Assembly: GCA_910574915.1 (NCBI GenBank)
Contig: CAJTCR010000005.1
Coordinates: 1-64,000, forward strand
Reading direction: 5' to 3'
Length of the DNA stretch: 64,000 nt
Source of the DNA: Eubacteriaceae bacterium
GTDB taxonomy: Bacteria; Bacillota; Clostridia; Lachnospirales; Lachnospiraceae
Both the position numbers and the translations under genes were made by a program. How positions within the stretch are numbered: position 1 is the first letter of the stretch; every line of letters starts with the position of its first letter. A model generated the notes under the pieces. That model was given only the letters and a program-made list of their open reading frames with translations. It ran no database searches and was not told the DNA's origin. Shown here piece after piece: positions 17,710 through 25,946 of the stretch.

Positions 17710-18498
17710 CTAAATATACAGAATAAAATTGTCCTGGCTCTTTAAAAACGACCATGTTCCAAAGGTCAAAAACGCCAATGCAAAGCCCGTCCCATACAAA
17801 AGCAGCTCTGCATCGGGCAGCCTTTGATACAGCACAAGCATACGAAATTGTGTAATATACTGGTACATAGGATTGCACATACGCACCGCGCTGCGCATTC
17901 CATCGGATAAAAGCTCCATCGGATAAAACAGCGGCGTCAAGTACATCCATGCCATTGTAAGTACACTGTAAATATATTGGATATCATGAAAAAATACCGC
18001 TGCCTGCGCCAGAAAAAGCCCAAGTCCAAGGCTGAATATATATAGCTGTATAAGTACCACAGGCACCAGCAGCATATACCAGGAAAATTTTACTCCCGTA
18101 AATACAAATACAAGCAGCATCGCTCCCATAGAAAACAACAGATTCACAAGCGAGCTGGTTACTTTGGACAATGTAAATACATATTTAGGTACATAGATTT
18201 TTTTCAAAAGATCTGCATTTCCCGTAATAGAAAAAACCGCTTGGTTCGTTGCTTCTGTCATAAATGTAAATAACGTCTGTCCGATAATCAGATATGCCGG
18301 ATATTGAGCCATCTCAAACCGGAACATATTTGAAAACACCAGATACATCACAATCATGGCAAGCAGCGGATTTAATACGCTCCACACATATCCAAGAAAG
18401 CTTCGCCTGTATTTTAACTTGATATCTTTTAATACTAGCTGTCTGACTAATGCCCTGTATTGATATAGGCCGTGCAGCCTCGCCATCATCTTTCCCAT
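17710..18498 (-). CDS. Polysaccharide ABC exporter permease (Wzm/TagG-like)
   Basis: 262 residues with six membrane segments. The N-terminal signature LVLKDIKLKYRRSFLGYVWS is that of ABC-2 polysaccharide and teichoic acid exporters, as is YLTPLFYPMELL. GGAGG lies 13 nt before the ATG. With the ATPase 12 bp downstream it forms the inner-membrane exporter, so this glycan probably uses ABC-dependent export and not a Wzx flippase. Confidence 0.92.
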   Translation of the reverse strand: MGKMMARLHGLYQYRALVRQLVLKDIKLKYRRSFLGYVWSVLNPLLAMIVMYLVFSNMFRFEMAQYPAYLIIGQTLFTFMTEATNQAVFSITGNADLLKKIYVPKYVFTLSKVTSSLVNLLFSMGAMLLVFVFTGVKFSWYMLLVPVVLIQLYIFSLGLGLFLAQAAVFFHDIQYIYSVLTMAWMYLTPLFYPMELLSDGMRSAVRMCNPMYQYITQFRMLVLYQRLPDAELLLYGTGFALAFLTFGTWSFLKSQDNFILYI

Positions 18499-18534
18499 AT
18501 AAACTGTGTTATCCTCCTGTCAGCCCATACGATA

Positions 18535-20379
18535 TTATTTCATCCTCCAATACAGCCCGCCGATTGCCCGCCTGATCCAGCTTCCCTGTGGAAGTATCTT
18601 TTTGGCAGCACGTTTCAGCACATTTATAAAAACCACTTTCCACATTTTCTTTTTTTCTTTTTCCCGTTCCATTCCATATAAAAGTATTTCATAATACGGC
18701 GTCCTGCGTGCTGTATGCCAAAATTCCCATCCATAATCTGCGTCTGGCGCTTTCCAGGGCTTTTGTTCTCCGGCATAGTGGATAATATATGGCTGCTTCC
18801 TGGCTCGTTCGTAGGCATCTAAGATTCGATACGGTGCATATTTGATCACATGCTCGTATCGGAACCGCATATGGTCTGCGAGCACATTCCAGCTCATATC
18901 CAAAAGCTTCACATGGCCTTCACATACGATATTTAAAATATCCTGATCCGAATACCTGTATTTTCCAGTTTCTGCCAAACGAAACAAGTTTTCTGTCTGT
19001 AGGTTCTCATTCCATGCCCTGATATTCCATACCAGCACGCCTGCCTGAAAATAATTGTAAGGATCTTTCATATGCAGCACCTCATCCATATACCGCCTTG
19101 TATCTGGATTTGCCCCATTGTACTGTCCTGCCACATCCGCTTCTGTTACCGCAGCCAAATAGCAATCTCCCAAATCTATATCATACAATGCCGCAATATC
19201 CCTGCAAACAATCAGGTCTGCATCCAGATATACCACTTTTGGATACCGCTTCATGAGATCCGCGATAAAAAAACGATAGTATGTTTCCGTGGAAATATGT
19301 CCCTTTGCTTTCAGGCAGCGCCCTGCTACTTTTGCAGTTACATCTATAAAAGAAACCCGAAACCCCTGTCTGTTAAATGCCTGCAAAAACCGCTGCTGGC
19401 TCTCAAAAGAAATGTTAGTATAAAAAATATAAATATGGTAATTCCTGTTACGATCCGTATGGTCTGCCAGAGACTGGATACAAACAAACAGCACTGGAAT
19501 ATAGTTCTCGTCTGCCGCAAATACGACAGGAACTGTCTTTCCTGAAATCTCTACATTGCCATCAGGCAGCGCATTTGCAGCCGAGGTATGTGCAATCAAA
19601 GCCATTTGCAGTTCACCCAGCCGGTATTTTCCCTGCTGCGACATATAAGTATAAAATATCCCCAGAAACCGTTCGCCAAGATGTCCCGGCGTCCGGTATC
19701 CTTCTCTTGAATAATGTGCCATATCCCGGCGCCGCTCAAATTCCTGTAAAATCGTAAAAAGCATTGTACAGTAACCATCAAAAAGCTGCTGTTTCATAAT
19801 AAACATATTACATGGATAAAACTGTTTTCCATCCAGATACGCAAGCGCTGCGCCTTCCATCTGCGGATACTTTTCTCTTATAATTGCAACCATAAGATCC
19901 AAGTCACTGCTGTGCAGCTCTTTTGCATTTTTATAATGCTGCCGCACATTTTTTGCCTGAAATGCCACCGCAGGAATTCCTTTTGCAATCAGAAAATCAT
20001 ACTGTTCTACATAGTCTTTGATTTCACTTTCCAAAAGATGCAGCTTTTGTACTGTATCTGCATCCAGATAAGAAAACACCAGGCATCCGCAGTCTGCCTC
20101 CGGCAATGCTTTCGGCGCAAAAGAAAAATACCTGCGGTAATGGCAGAAGCCATAGTAGTCCGCCTTTGTATTTTTCCATGCCCAATACTGTGTCGTTAGT
20201 TCACAGTAAGACCTGTTTTTACCGGAAATGTGTTCTCCTGTATTATCTGCCAGCATCCCTTTTTCTAACGGACGCTCAAGAAATACGCTTCCCGCAGCCA
20301 CATGATAAAACAAAGGATTTTCCAGCCGTATCGATTTTTTGTTTGGTGTATGTGTTACAAATATCTGAATATTACTCAT
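18535..20379 (-). CDS. DUF4422-GT8 bifunctional glycosyltransferase
   Basis: 614 residues from the ATG at 20379, which overlaps the upstream stop by 8 bp. The N-half is a clear DUF4422 domain (IQIFVTHTPNK; LADNTGEHISGKN; ELTTQYWAWKN; GFCHYRRYF). The C-half is GT8 (HISTETYYRFFI; YLDADLIV as DxD; YFQAGVLVWNI; SDQDILNIV; IHYAGEQKPW). The two catalytic domains probably add consecutive sugars. DUF4422 proteins are glycosyltransferase-like, but the reaction is not firmly known. Confidence 0.88.
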   Translation of the reverse strand: MSNIQIFVTHTPNKKSIRLENPLFYHVAAGSVFLERPLEKGMLADNTGEHISGKNRSYCELTTQYWAWKNTKADYYGFCHYRRYFSFAPKALPEADCGCLVFSYLDADTVQKLHLLESEIKDYVEQYDFLIAKGIPAVAFQAKNVRQHYKNAKELHSSDLDLMVAIIREKYPQMEGAALAYLDGKQFYPCNMFIMKQQLFDGYCTMLFTILQEFERRRDMAHYSREGYRTPGHLGERFLGIFYTYMSQQGKYRLGELQMALIAHTSAANALPDGNVEISGKTVPVVFAADENYIPVLFVCIQSLADHTDRNRNYHIYIFYTNISFESQQRFLQAFNRQGFRVSFIDVTAKVAGRCLKAKGHISTETYYRFFIADLMKRYPKVVYLDADLIVCRDIAALYDIDLGDCYLAAVTEADVAGQYNGANPDTRRYMDEVLHMKDPYNYFQAGVLVWNIRAWNENLQTENLFRLAETGKYRYSDQDILNIVCEGHVKLLDMSWNVLADHMRFRYEHVIKYAPYRILDAYERARKQPYIIHYAGEQKPWKAPDADYGWEFWHTARRTPYYEILLYGMEREKEKKKMWKVVFINVLKRAAKKILPQGSWIRRAIGGLYWRMK

Positions 20380-22510
20380 CACAATTCCCGCTGTTTTTAA
20401 TAATAGAAAATAAAACGCGTACTGCTGCATCCGGCATCAAAATCATCAATATGTCAAAATATGCATACTTTCTGTTTATCCTTCGGTACTTCCAGATTCC
20501 ACGAATATCCTTATTTTTACGCGCCTTTCCAAAAGCCTGCGCCTCTTGCTGCTGCCAATAAGTAATTCCTCTGTTTTTTAACTCCTGCGTCAGCCTTACC
20601 ATAGGAAGCACTCGTTTCTTATAATAATCCCGCTTATTTTGGATCTGCATCAGTGTCCCTGTCTGATTCGCTCCATGCCTGCGGTAACGAACCAGCGGCT
20701 TATTTACAAATGCAATTCTGCCATACGCAGAAAGGTATGCCGCAACCCACTGGTCACAATATGTGTACCTGCTGAAAGGTATGCTCCTTTTCACAAGATC
20801 TGTCCGTGCCAGCATACTGCACCCAAGGGAACAATTTTCTGCAAGATATGCTGTCGTTTTATCATTTCCATGTACAAACCTTAAGCCTTTTCTCAGCCTC
20901 CTAAGGCTTTGGCACCATATATTTCCATCTTCATCCATCACAGACAGATCACTGTACGAAAGAACGGCATTTTCTTTTCTTACTGCCTCCACAAGCTTTT
21001 CCAGCTTATCCTTTTCCCAAATATCATCCTGATCGCAGAAGGCAATGTAAGCTCCCTTTGCCAAGAGAACCAGTTTTTCAAACGTCCGGTTCGAGCCTTC
21101 ATTCTGGCTGTTTCGATACACAAAAGCCTGCTTCTGCCTGTCCATAACCTTTTCAATCACCTTTAAAATCTCAGGAAACAGTTCTGGCCTTGATCCATCA
21201 TCCATAAGGAGCACCTCATAAGGTACATATGTCTGTCTCTGAATCGAATGCAAAAGCTCCTCTAGCCATTTCAGGTTTGGATTATATAACGCAACAAGTA
21301 CAGAAACCGTCCCCTTTGGCTCCATTTCCTGATAGATCTTTTGCATCCGCCTTTGTACAGACTCCAGACGATACGCCATGACGATATCCTGATTATACAT
21401 TCCATATCTATGCCTTAATTCTTTATGATCAGCCAACCGTGTCAGTGCATCCTGAAGCTGCTTTTGCCTACCTAATAGAAACCGTATACCTCCGGTATGC
21501 TTTTTATCCGAAATCAATTCTCGATTTCCGCGTATATCCGATACGATACATGGCAATCCTGCTGCCATTGCCTCCATCAATGCGACAGACAGCCCTTCCT
21601 GTATTGATGGCAAAACAAAAATATCTGCCTTCTTATAAATGTGTGCCATATGCTCCTGATATCCGATTATGTTCACCTGATCTGCAATACCAAGCCTTTG
21701 TGCCTGCCTCTTAAGCCGATATCTCAGCTTTCCCTGTCCGCAGATCAGATAATACAAGTCTTTTCTTTGCAGCGCAGCTATCGCCGAGAGTACTATCCGA
21801 TGATTTTTTCGTCTGCTCAGCTCTCCCACAGACAGCAAGCATACAGCATCTTTCGGGGTTTTTGGAAGCTCAGGCTGCTTTATGATGCTAATATCCTGCT
21901 CATCCACGCCAGCCGGTTGTTTTTGAAACGGCGCAAGGTCTATGCCGACTCCTGGAATCCGGTATACCTTTTTTGCATTTAGATTTCGCCTGGCAAACCG
22001 GAGATCCTCCTGATTGACTGTAACCAAAACATCCGTCCAGTAAGACAGCAGCTTTTCCACCGGATAATACAGCAGCCAGTTTTTAAGTGGTGCGCCCTGA
22101 TAAAAATGAAATCCATGTGCCGTATAGATCACCCTAATCCCGCATTGGTGCGCCACAATTCTTGCAAGTGCCCCTCCAATCGGTGAATGGCAGTGTATCC
22201 AGGCAAAATGCTGTCGTTCTGCCAGCTCCAAAAGCTGCCTGTATGCTTTTATACAAGCCTTTGCGAGAATCATTTTCCTTGGACAGTCCCACTGGTAATA
22301 CAGCACCGACATTTCCCGCAGCCTTTTTTTCAGTTTTATAATCCTGCCTGCATCACATGTATTGCCCTCCAAAAAATTACACGCCACATGCACCTCATAT
22401 CCAAGCTCCAGCAGCAGCCGTATATTCGGCATATTAAACTGGTCTATCATGGACGCCACAGAAGCAGCCATCAGTACTTTTTTCTTTTTCATATCAAGCT
22501 TTTTTCTCAC
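20372..22510 (-). CDS. GT4-GT2 bifunctional glycosyltransferase
   Basis: About 712 residues. Residues 1-~395 are a GT4 (GT-B) enzyme: HCHSPIGGALARI, YTAHGFHFYQG, SVGELSRRKNH, and SIQEGLSVALMEAMAAGLPC with the donor-binding Glu. Residues ~400-712 are a GT2 (GT-A) enzyme: VSVLVALYNPN, LLMDDGS, FCDQDDIW. The start may be the GTG at 22510 or the ATG at 22492; neither has a strong ribosome site. It is the first enzyme gene after the regulator, so it may set the first sugars of the repeat unit. Confidence 0.88.
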   Translation of the reverse strand: MRKKLDMKKKKVLMAASVASMIDQFNMPNIRLLLELGYEVHVACNFLEGNTCDAGRIIKLKKRLREMSVLYYQWDCPRKMILAKACIKAYRQLLELAERQHFAWIHCHSPIGGALARIVAHQCGIRVIYTAHGFHFYQGAPLKNWLLYYPVEKLLSYWTDVLVTVNQEDLRFARRNLNAKKVYRIPGVGIDLAPFQKQPAGVDEQDISIIKQPELPKTPKDAVCLLSVGELSRRKNHRIVLSAIAALQRKDLYYLICGQGKLRYRLKRQAQRLGIADQVNIIGYQEHMAHIYKKADIFVLPSIQEGLSVALMEAMAAGLPCIVSDIRGNRELISDKKHTGGIRFLLGRQKQLQDALTRLADHKELRHRYGMYNQDIVMAYRLESVQRRMQKIYQEMEPKGTVSVLVALYNPNLKWLEELLHSIQRQTYVPYEVLLMDDGSRPELFPEILKVIEKVMDRQKQAFVYRNSQNEGSNRTFEKLVLLAKGAYIAFCDQDDIWEKDKLEKLVEAVRKENAVLSYSDLSVMDEDGNIWCQSLRRLRKGLRFVHGNDKTTAYLAENCSLGCSMLARTDLVKRSIPFSRYTYCDQWVAAYLSAYGRIAFVNKPLVRYRRHGANQTGTLMQIQNKRDYYKKRVLPMVRLTQELKNRGITYWQQQEAQAFGKARKNKDIRGIWKYRRINRKYAYFDILMILMPDAAVRVLFSIIKNSGNCDE

Positions 22511-22530
22511 ATTTTCTATTCGGTCATCCT

Positions 22531-22878
22531 TTATGCTTCACTCATAATCTCTGCTACTGATTTCATAATCTTCACATACATTGCATAGCTGTCCGTCTGT
22601 TTCCTGTGACCGGCATTTTTATCCTCTGTCTCCCACAAATCCAGTACCGCATCCGACGGATGCACCTCGCCCCAAAGCAGCTCGCCTGCGTCTGCTTCTA
22701 AAGCTCCACAGATGCCCACAAACGTCTCCAGACTCATAATCCTTGTTCCACGCTCGATATGCCCCATAAATGACATACTGATCCCACATTTTTTTGCAAG
22801 CTCCTCCTGTGACCATCCTTTTACCTTTCGAACCTGGCGGATGCGCATCCCCATCTTTGCGTAATCTAATTCCTTCAT
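22531..22878 (-). CDS. XRE-type helix-turn-helix regulator at head of glycan operon
   Basis: 115 residues from the ATG at 22878, with GGAGG at the right spacing; the TTG 12 bp upstream is less likely. An N-terminal HTH_3 domain spans residues ~8-65 (RIRQVRKVKGWSQEELAKKC; SMSFMGHIERGTR). The C-terminal ~45 residues are unique. It is the first gene of the operon, 20 bp from the first glycosyltransferase. A perfect palindrome lies 24 bp upstream of its start, and a near-copy lies about 290 bp further out, so it probably autoregulates the operon. Confidence 0.85.
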   Translation of the reverse strand: MKELDYAKMGMRIRQVRKVKGWSQEELAKKCGISMSFMGHIERGTRIMSLETFVGICGALEADAGELLWGEVHPSDAVLDLWETEDKNAGHRKQTDSYAMYVKIMKSVAEIMSEA

Positions 22879-22901
22879 GCTTTCCTCCAACTACATCCAC
22901 G

Positions 22902-22934
22902 ATGCATAACATTTTATATAGAAATGTTATGCAT
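22902..22934. promoter_or_regulatory. Palindromic operator upstream of XRE gene
   Basis: Perfect 13-bp arms ATGCATAACATTT / AAATGTTATGCAT around a 7-bp AT spacer, just upstream of the regulator's ribosome site and over its likely promoter. Eighteen bases of one strand recur at 23191-23208. It is the likely binding site of the adjacent XRE protein. Confidence 0.7.
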
Positions 22935-23153
22935 TACAGATATCATACAATCCATGAAAACCCTTATAAACTAAGGAATTGCTGCTTTTTTTATTTTTGC
23001 GCATACAAAAAATGCTGCTTTTTTACGGCAGCCACTGAAAATCCCGGATGTTATGTTTTTGGAAAAGATGCTTGATTTTATCATAGATAATAAATAAACG
23101 GCAAAGAAATTGCCTGAAAAAATTAGTAATTTTATACAATTTTTTTCTTTCTA

Positions 23154-23182
23154 TTGCAAATGAATAGGATTTGTTATAAAAT
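23154..23182 (+). promoter_or_regulatory. Sigma-A-type promoter facing right
   Basis: TTGCAA (23154-23159), a 17-bp spacer, then TAAAAT (23177-23182). Transcription would start near 23189, right at the second operator copy, and run into a hairpin terminator about 75 bp on. No plus-strand gene follows. Confidence 0.55.
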
Positions 23183-23190
23183 ACTTAAAG

Positions 23191-23216
23191 ATAACATTTC
23201 TATATAAATTGTTGTG
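23191..23216. promoter_or_regulatory. Second, partial copy of the XRE operator
   Basis: ATAACATTTCTATATAAA is identical over 18 bases to the reverse strand of the palindrome at 22902-22934, and the right half-site continues with changes (TTGTTGTG). It overlaps the start point of the rightward promoter. Confidence 0.55.
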
Positions 23217-23231
23217 TAAAAGCAAAAAATA

Positions 23232-23266
23232 CAAAGCTCCCCAGATAAACTGAGGAGCTTTTCTTT
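23232..23266. terminator. Bidirectional hairpin terminator
   Basis: AAAGCTCCCCAG and CTGAGGAGCTTT pair over 12 bp with one mismatch around a 5-nt loop, followed by a T-rich run on both strands. It would end the rightward short RNA and also the leftward trxB-kinase transcript. Confidence 0.75.
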
Positions 23267-23319
23267 ATTTTTCTTTATACATCCGCTTCTATATTCTTTT
23301 GTGTTTCTGTCTTTGCATG

Positions 23320-23570
23320 TCTGTCAGAAACATCCTAATCACAAAGAGATCCGCCATCCATACTTCCTTATTTCCATTGAATGCAAATCCGTAAATACGA
23401 ATCCGGTACCTGCTGCATACTCGTGATTGATGACCTTAAAGTTCCCTATAAGGATTCGTTTGAAAGGTAGCGTGAAAAAACCACTGCATAAATTCTACGA
23501 TTTGATCCCAGTACCCATGCACATATGCCTCCTGCATAGGTGTATCATACTCATCCAGCAATACTTCTTT
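23320..23570 (-). pseudogene. Remnant of an AAA-ATPase-like / PD-(D/E)XK protein
   Basis: Two disconnected pieces match the intact protein at 57733-59448. The first (23440-23570) reads VLLDEYDTPMQEAYVHGYW and ends TNPYREL followed by a stop, corresponding to the Walker B region. The second (23335-23420) reads YRIRIYGFAFNGNKEV, corresponding to its extreme C-terminus. The Walker A part and the nuclease core are missing. It is an internally deleted, dead copy of this multi-copy family. Confidence 0.8.
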
Positions 23571-24092
23571 CTATATCATACGGCTTTGTATTAACGCAAT
23601 ATTTTCCGTAACCGGCTTCGTCCCATCCACCCGGATCACAGGACAAGGCAGCCCCCTGATCCAGTCTTTTACTGTATTCTCATCCCTGGACGCCACATAA
23701 TCAAAAAACCGCTCTTCCTGCTCATACAAATCTCCGCCCGCAAGCATCCGGCTGCCGAACTTTAAAAACGAACGGTTTTTCACACGCTGTATTCGAAATT
23801 CTTTCGGAACCTCGATACATACGGCATAATTCAAAAACGGATGCAGCGCTTTTCCATAATCCCCAATCACAGAAGCAAAGACAAACAGTTTATGTTTACT
23901 CATCTCTCGAAAAAGAAGCTTTTTTACCTCTTCGCGCGTACGTGGATGCGCATATAGGTAGTTTGGGTCTGTTTTTGGAAAATATAAGTCCTCGTTGTCG
24001 ATAAAAGCCGCATTTAGTGTCTCAGCAAGGGCTTTACCGAGCGTACTTTTTCCAGTACCATTTAAGCCACATACGATAATTCCTGTTCCCAT
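23571..24092 (-). CDS. P-loop kinase-like ATPase (shikimate/adenylate-kinase fold)
   Basis: 173 residues. Walker A is CGLNGTGKST at residues ~8-17, followed by a GKALAETLNAAFIDNEDLYF stretch typical of small-molecule kinases and a Walker B-like hydrophobic strand (KLFVFASVIGDYG). The C-terminal RVDGTKPVTENI resembles the end of small NMP-type kinases. The substrate is unknown. It starts 48 bp after trxB and is probably co-transcribed with it. Confidence 0.75.
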   Translation of the reverse strand: MGTGIIVCGLNGTGKSTLGKALAETLNAAFIDNEDLYFPKTDPNYLYAHPRTREEVKKLLFREMSKHKLFVFASVIGDYGKALHPFLNYAVCIEVPKEFRIQRVKNRSFLKFGSRMLAGGDLYEQEERFFDYVASRDENTVKDWIRGLPCPVIRVDGTKPVTENIALIQSRMI

Positions 24093-24140
24093 TTGTTCCT
24101 CCGGCTGTGTGTTTTATTGCAAAGGTCAGCGTACGCACAA

Positions 24141-25085
24141 CTAACGCCAGTTCTTTTTTATATATTCCGCTGCCGATGTCGCCGCATTTGCTCCATCCGA
24201 AACCGCTGTCACGACCTGGCGCAGCGCCTTTGTACGCACGTCGCCTGCTACAAAAAATCCCGGTGCAGAAGTGACTCCGGTTTCATCTGCAATCACATAC
24301 CCTGCTGCGTCCAAGTCTACAACGCCGCGCAGCAATTCTGTCTGCGGCTGCATACCGACTGCGACAAACGCTCCGTTTACCGGAAGCGACCTGCCGTCCT
24401 TTAGCTCCAGCGCAGTAACGGTCTGTTCCCCTACGATTTTTGCAGGTACGGCACTTGTCAGTATTTCTACATTTTCTTTTTCCTGTAACTGCTGGACTGT
24501 AGCTGCCTGGCCGCGAAATTCCTCACGGCGGTGCACAAGGTAAACCTTTTCACACAAATCCGATAAATAGAGCGCATCGCCAAGCGCCGTATCCCCGCCG
24601 CCGATCACTGCTGTTTCCTTTCCTCTGTAAAAGGCACCGTCACAGACCGCGCAATAGGAAACGCCTTTTCCGGCAAACTCTTCTTCTCCATCCACACCAA
24701 GGCGGCGGTGCGAGGCGCCGGCGCAGTAGATCACTGTTTTTGCCCGGATCGTACTGCCGTCTGCCATCTGCACATGCCAAATGTTGTCTTTATTTGTAAA
24801 TCCTTCCGCTGTTCCTTCATAAAACTGCACGCCGAACTCTTTAGCATGTGTTAAAAATGTTTCCCCAAGGTCATAGCCGTTGACTCCAGGAAGCCCCAGA
24901 TAATTGTCAACCTGGTCGCTTTCTGCAATCTGGCCCGTGCCACGGTACTCTTTTTCAACAACAAGCACATTTAAGTTTGCGCGGACGGCATAGACCGCTG
25001 CGCTAAGCCCCGCTGGGCCGCTGCCGACCACTAAAAGATCCAGATTTTCATTTCTATCATTCTTACCTGTTGGATTCTCATTCAT
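24141..25085 (-). CDS. trxB: Thioredoxin-disulfide reductase family flavoprotein
   Basis: 314 residues from the ATG at 25085 (GAGG 9 nt upstream; an ATG 6 bp earlier is possible). The FAD motif VVGSGPAGLSAAVYA, the redox-active CAVCDG, the NAD(P) motif VIGGGDTALGDALYL and the C-terminal AGDVRTKALRQVVTAVSDG give a complete TrxR. It reduces thioredoxin in the cytoplasm. A sigma-A-type promoter lies just upstream. No thioredoxin gene is adjacent. Confidence 0.92.
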   Translation of the reverse strand: MNENPTGKNDRNENLDLLVVGSGPAGLSAAVYAVRANLNVLVVEKEYRGTGQIAESDQVDNYLGLPGVNGYDLGETFLTHAKEFGVQFYEGTAEGFTNKDNIWHVQMADGSTIRAKTVIYCAGASHRRLGVDGEEEFAGKGVSYCAVCDGAFYRGKETAVIGGGDTALGDALYLSDLCEKVYLVHRREEFRGQAATVQQLQEKENVEILTSAVPAKIVGEQTVTALELKDGRSLPVNGAFVAVGMQPQTELLRGVVDLDAAGYVIADETGVTSAPGFFVAGDVRTKALRQVVTAVSDGANAATSAAEYIKKNWR

Positions 25086-25114
25086 ATACATCTGCCTCAC
25101 TTTATTCTGTTATA

Positions 25115-25143
25115 CTATATTCACTTCCAAGATTTTCATGCAA
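25115..25143 (-). promoter_or_regulatory. Promoter of trxB
   Basis: On the minus strand: TTGCAT (25143-25138), 17-bp spacer, TATAGT (25120-25115), about 30 bp before the trxB start. Confidence 0.6.
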
Positions 25144-25265
25144 GCCCTTTTCTCATGTGTCATTTTGCATGATTCAGACTGCACCGATTTGTCACTGGCA
25201 TTATTATACCACAATCACACTGTATATAAAACAATTTTTAAAATACGACACACAAAAGATTGCCC

Positions 25266-25294
25266 TTGCATCTATGCAGTAAATACGTTAAACT
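25266..25294 (+). promoter_or_regulatory. Promoter of the Uma2 gene
   Basis: TTGCAT (25266-25271), 17-bp spacer, TAAACT (25289-25294), 45 bp before the Uma2 start. With the trxB promoter it makes a divergent promoter region; nothing else is visible in the 240-bp gap. Confidence 0.5.
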
Positions 25295-25339
25295 GAATTT
25301 AGGAATCAATCAGGAATCAAAAAGAAAGGATGTGGTTAT

Positions 25340-25894
25340 ATGTCTCTCCCACAGGAAATCATAGATACTTCATATGATTACTGGAACCTGCCAGACGGAC
25401 AACGTGCCGAATTAATTGACGGCAAGCTATATAATATGGCGCCGCCGAACCGGATACATCAAAAATTGATCGCAAAATTCGTCAATCGAATCGAAAACCA
25501 TATTGCAGAGCATCATGGCGGCTGTGAAGTCTACCCTGCCCCATTTGCCGTCAACCTGGATGCTAATGACAATATATGGGTGGAGCCGGATCTGTCTGTA
25601 ATCTGCGAGAAACAAAAGCTGACTGACCGCGGATGCAAAGGCGCTCCAGACTGGATTATTGAAATCGTTTCTCCTAGCAGCATTCGCATGGATTATTCGG
25701 TCAAGCTGTTCAAATACCGGACTGCCGGGGTAAGGGAGTATTGGATCGTAAATCCAATAAAGCAGACGGTTCAGACATATTCTTTTGAAGGCAGAGAAGA
25801 CGCCGGACATTATTCTTTCGAAGATGAGATCTGTGGTAAAGTACTGGAAGGATTTACTGTAAAGGTCAGCGAACTGCTGGAAAACTTTGAATAA
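25340..25894 (+). CDS. Uma2 family (DUF820) PD-(D/E)XK-fold protein
   Basis: 184 residues with the Uma2 pattern: AELIDGKLYNMAPPNRIHQ at residues ~22-40, WVEPDLSVIC carrying the catalytic Asp, PDWIIEIVSPSS with the catalytic Glu, and VKLFKYRTAGVREYWIVNP. The fold is that of restriction-type endonucleases, and these genes are often expanded in cyanobacteria and Clostridia; their biological role is poorly known. AGAAAGGATG is a usable ribosome site. It stands alone, convergent with PFOR, sharing a terminator. Confidence 0.9.
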   Translation: MSLPQEIIDTSYDYWNLPDGQRAELIDGKLYNMAPPNRIHQKLIAKFVNRIENHIAEHHGGCEVYPAPFAVNLDANDNIWVEPDLSVICEKQKLTDRGCKGAPDWIIEIVSPSSIRMDYSVKLFKYRTAGVREYWIVNPIKQTVQTYSFEGREDAGHYSFEDEICGKVLEGFTVKVSELLENFE

Positions 25895-25907
25895 AGGCTG
25901 GTTATAG

Positions 25908-25939
25908 AAAAACCGCTGCACATTTATGCAGCGGTTTTT
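25908..25939. terminator. Bidirectional terminator between Uma2 and PFOR
   Basis: AAAAACCGCTGCA (25908-25920) pairs perfectly with TGCAGCGGTTTTT (25927-25939) around a 6-nt loop. Flanking A and T runs make it active on both strands, ending both convergent genes. Confidence 0.9.
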
Positions 25940-25946
25940 CTTGTAT

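Larger units (their letters stand above)
23189..23266 (+). ncRNA. Possible short RNA between promoter and terminator
   Basis: A transcript from the promoter at 23154-23182 would be about 75 nt, contain no ATG start, begin with the second operator copy (23191-23216) and end in the hairpin at 23232-23260. The compact promoter-operator-terminator layout suggests a small RNA co-regulated with the glycan operon. It could equally be a decayed gene leader. No family is recognised. Confidence 0.35.

Noticed and set aside
12391-18000. Longer upstream starts for rfbC, SDR, rfbF, GT8 and ABC ATPase genes
   Set aside because: Each extension overlaps the previous gene, lacks family similarity and ignores a well-placed ribosome site at the inner ATG.
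23221-23266. Possible CRISPR-like or riboswitch structure near the short RNA
   Set aside because: Only one hairpin with a T-run and no repeat array or known aptamer; a terminator explains it.
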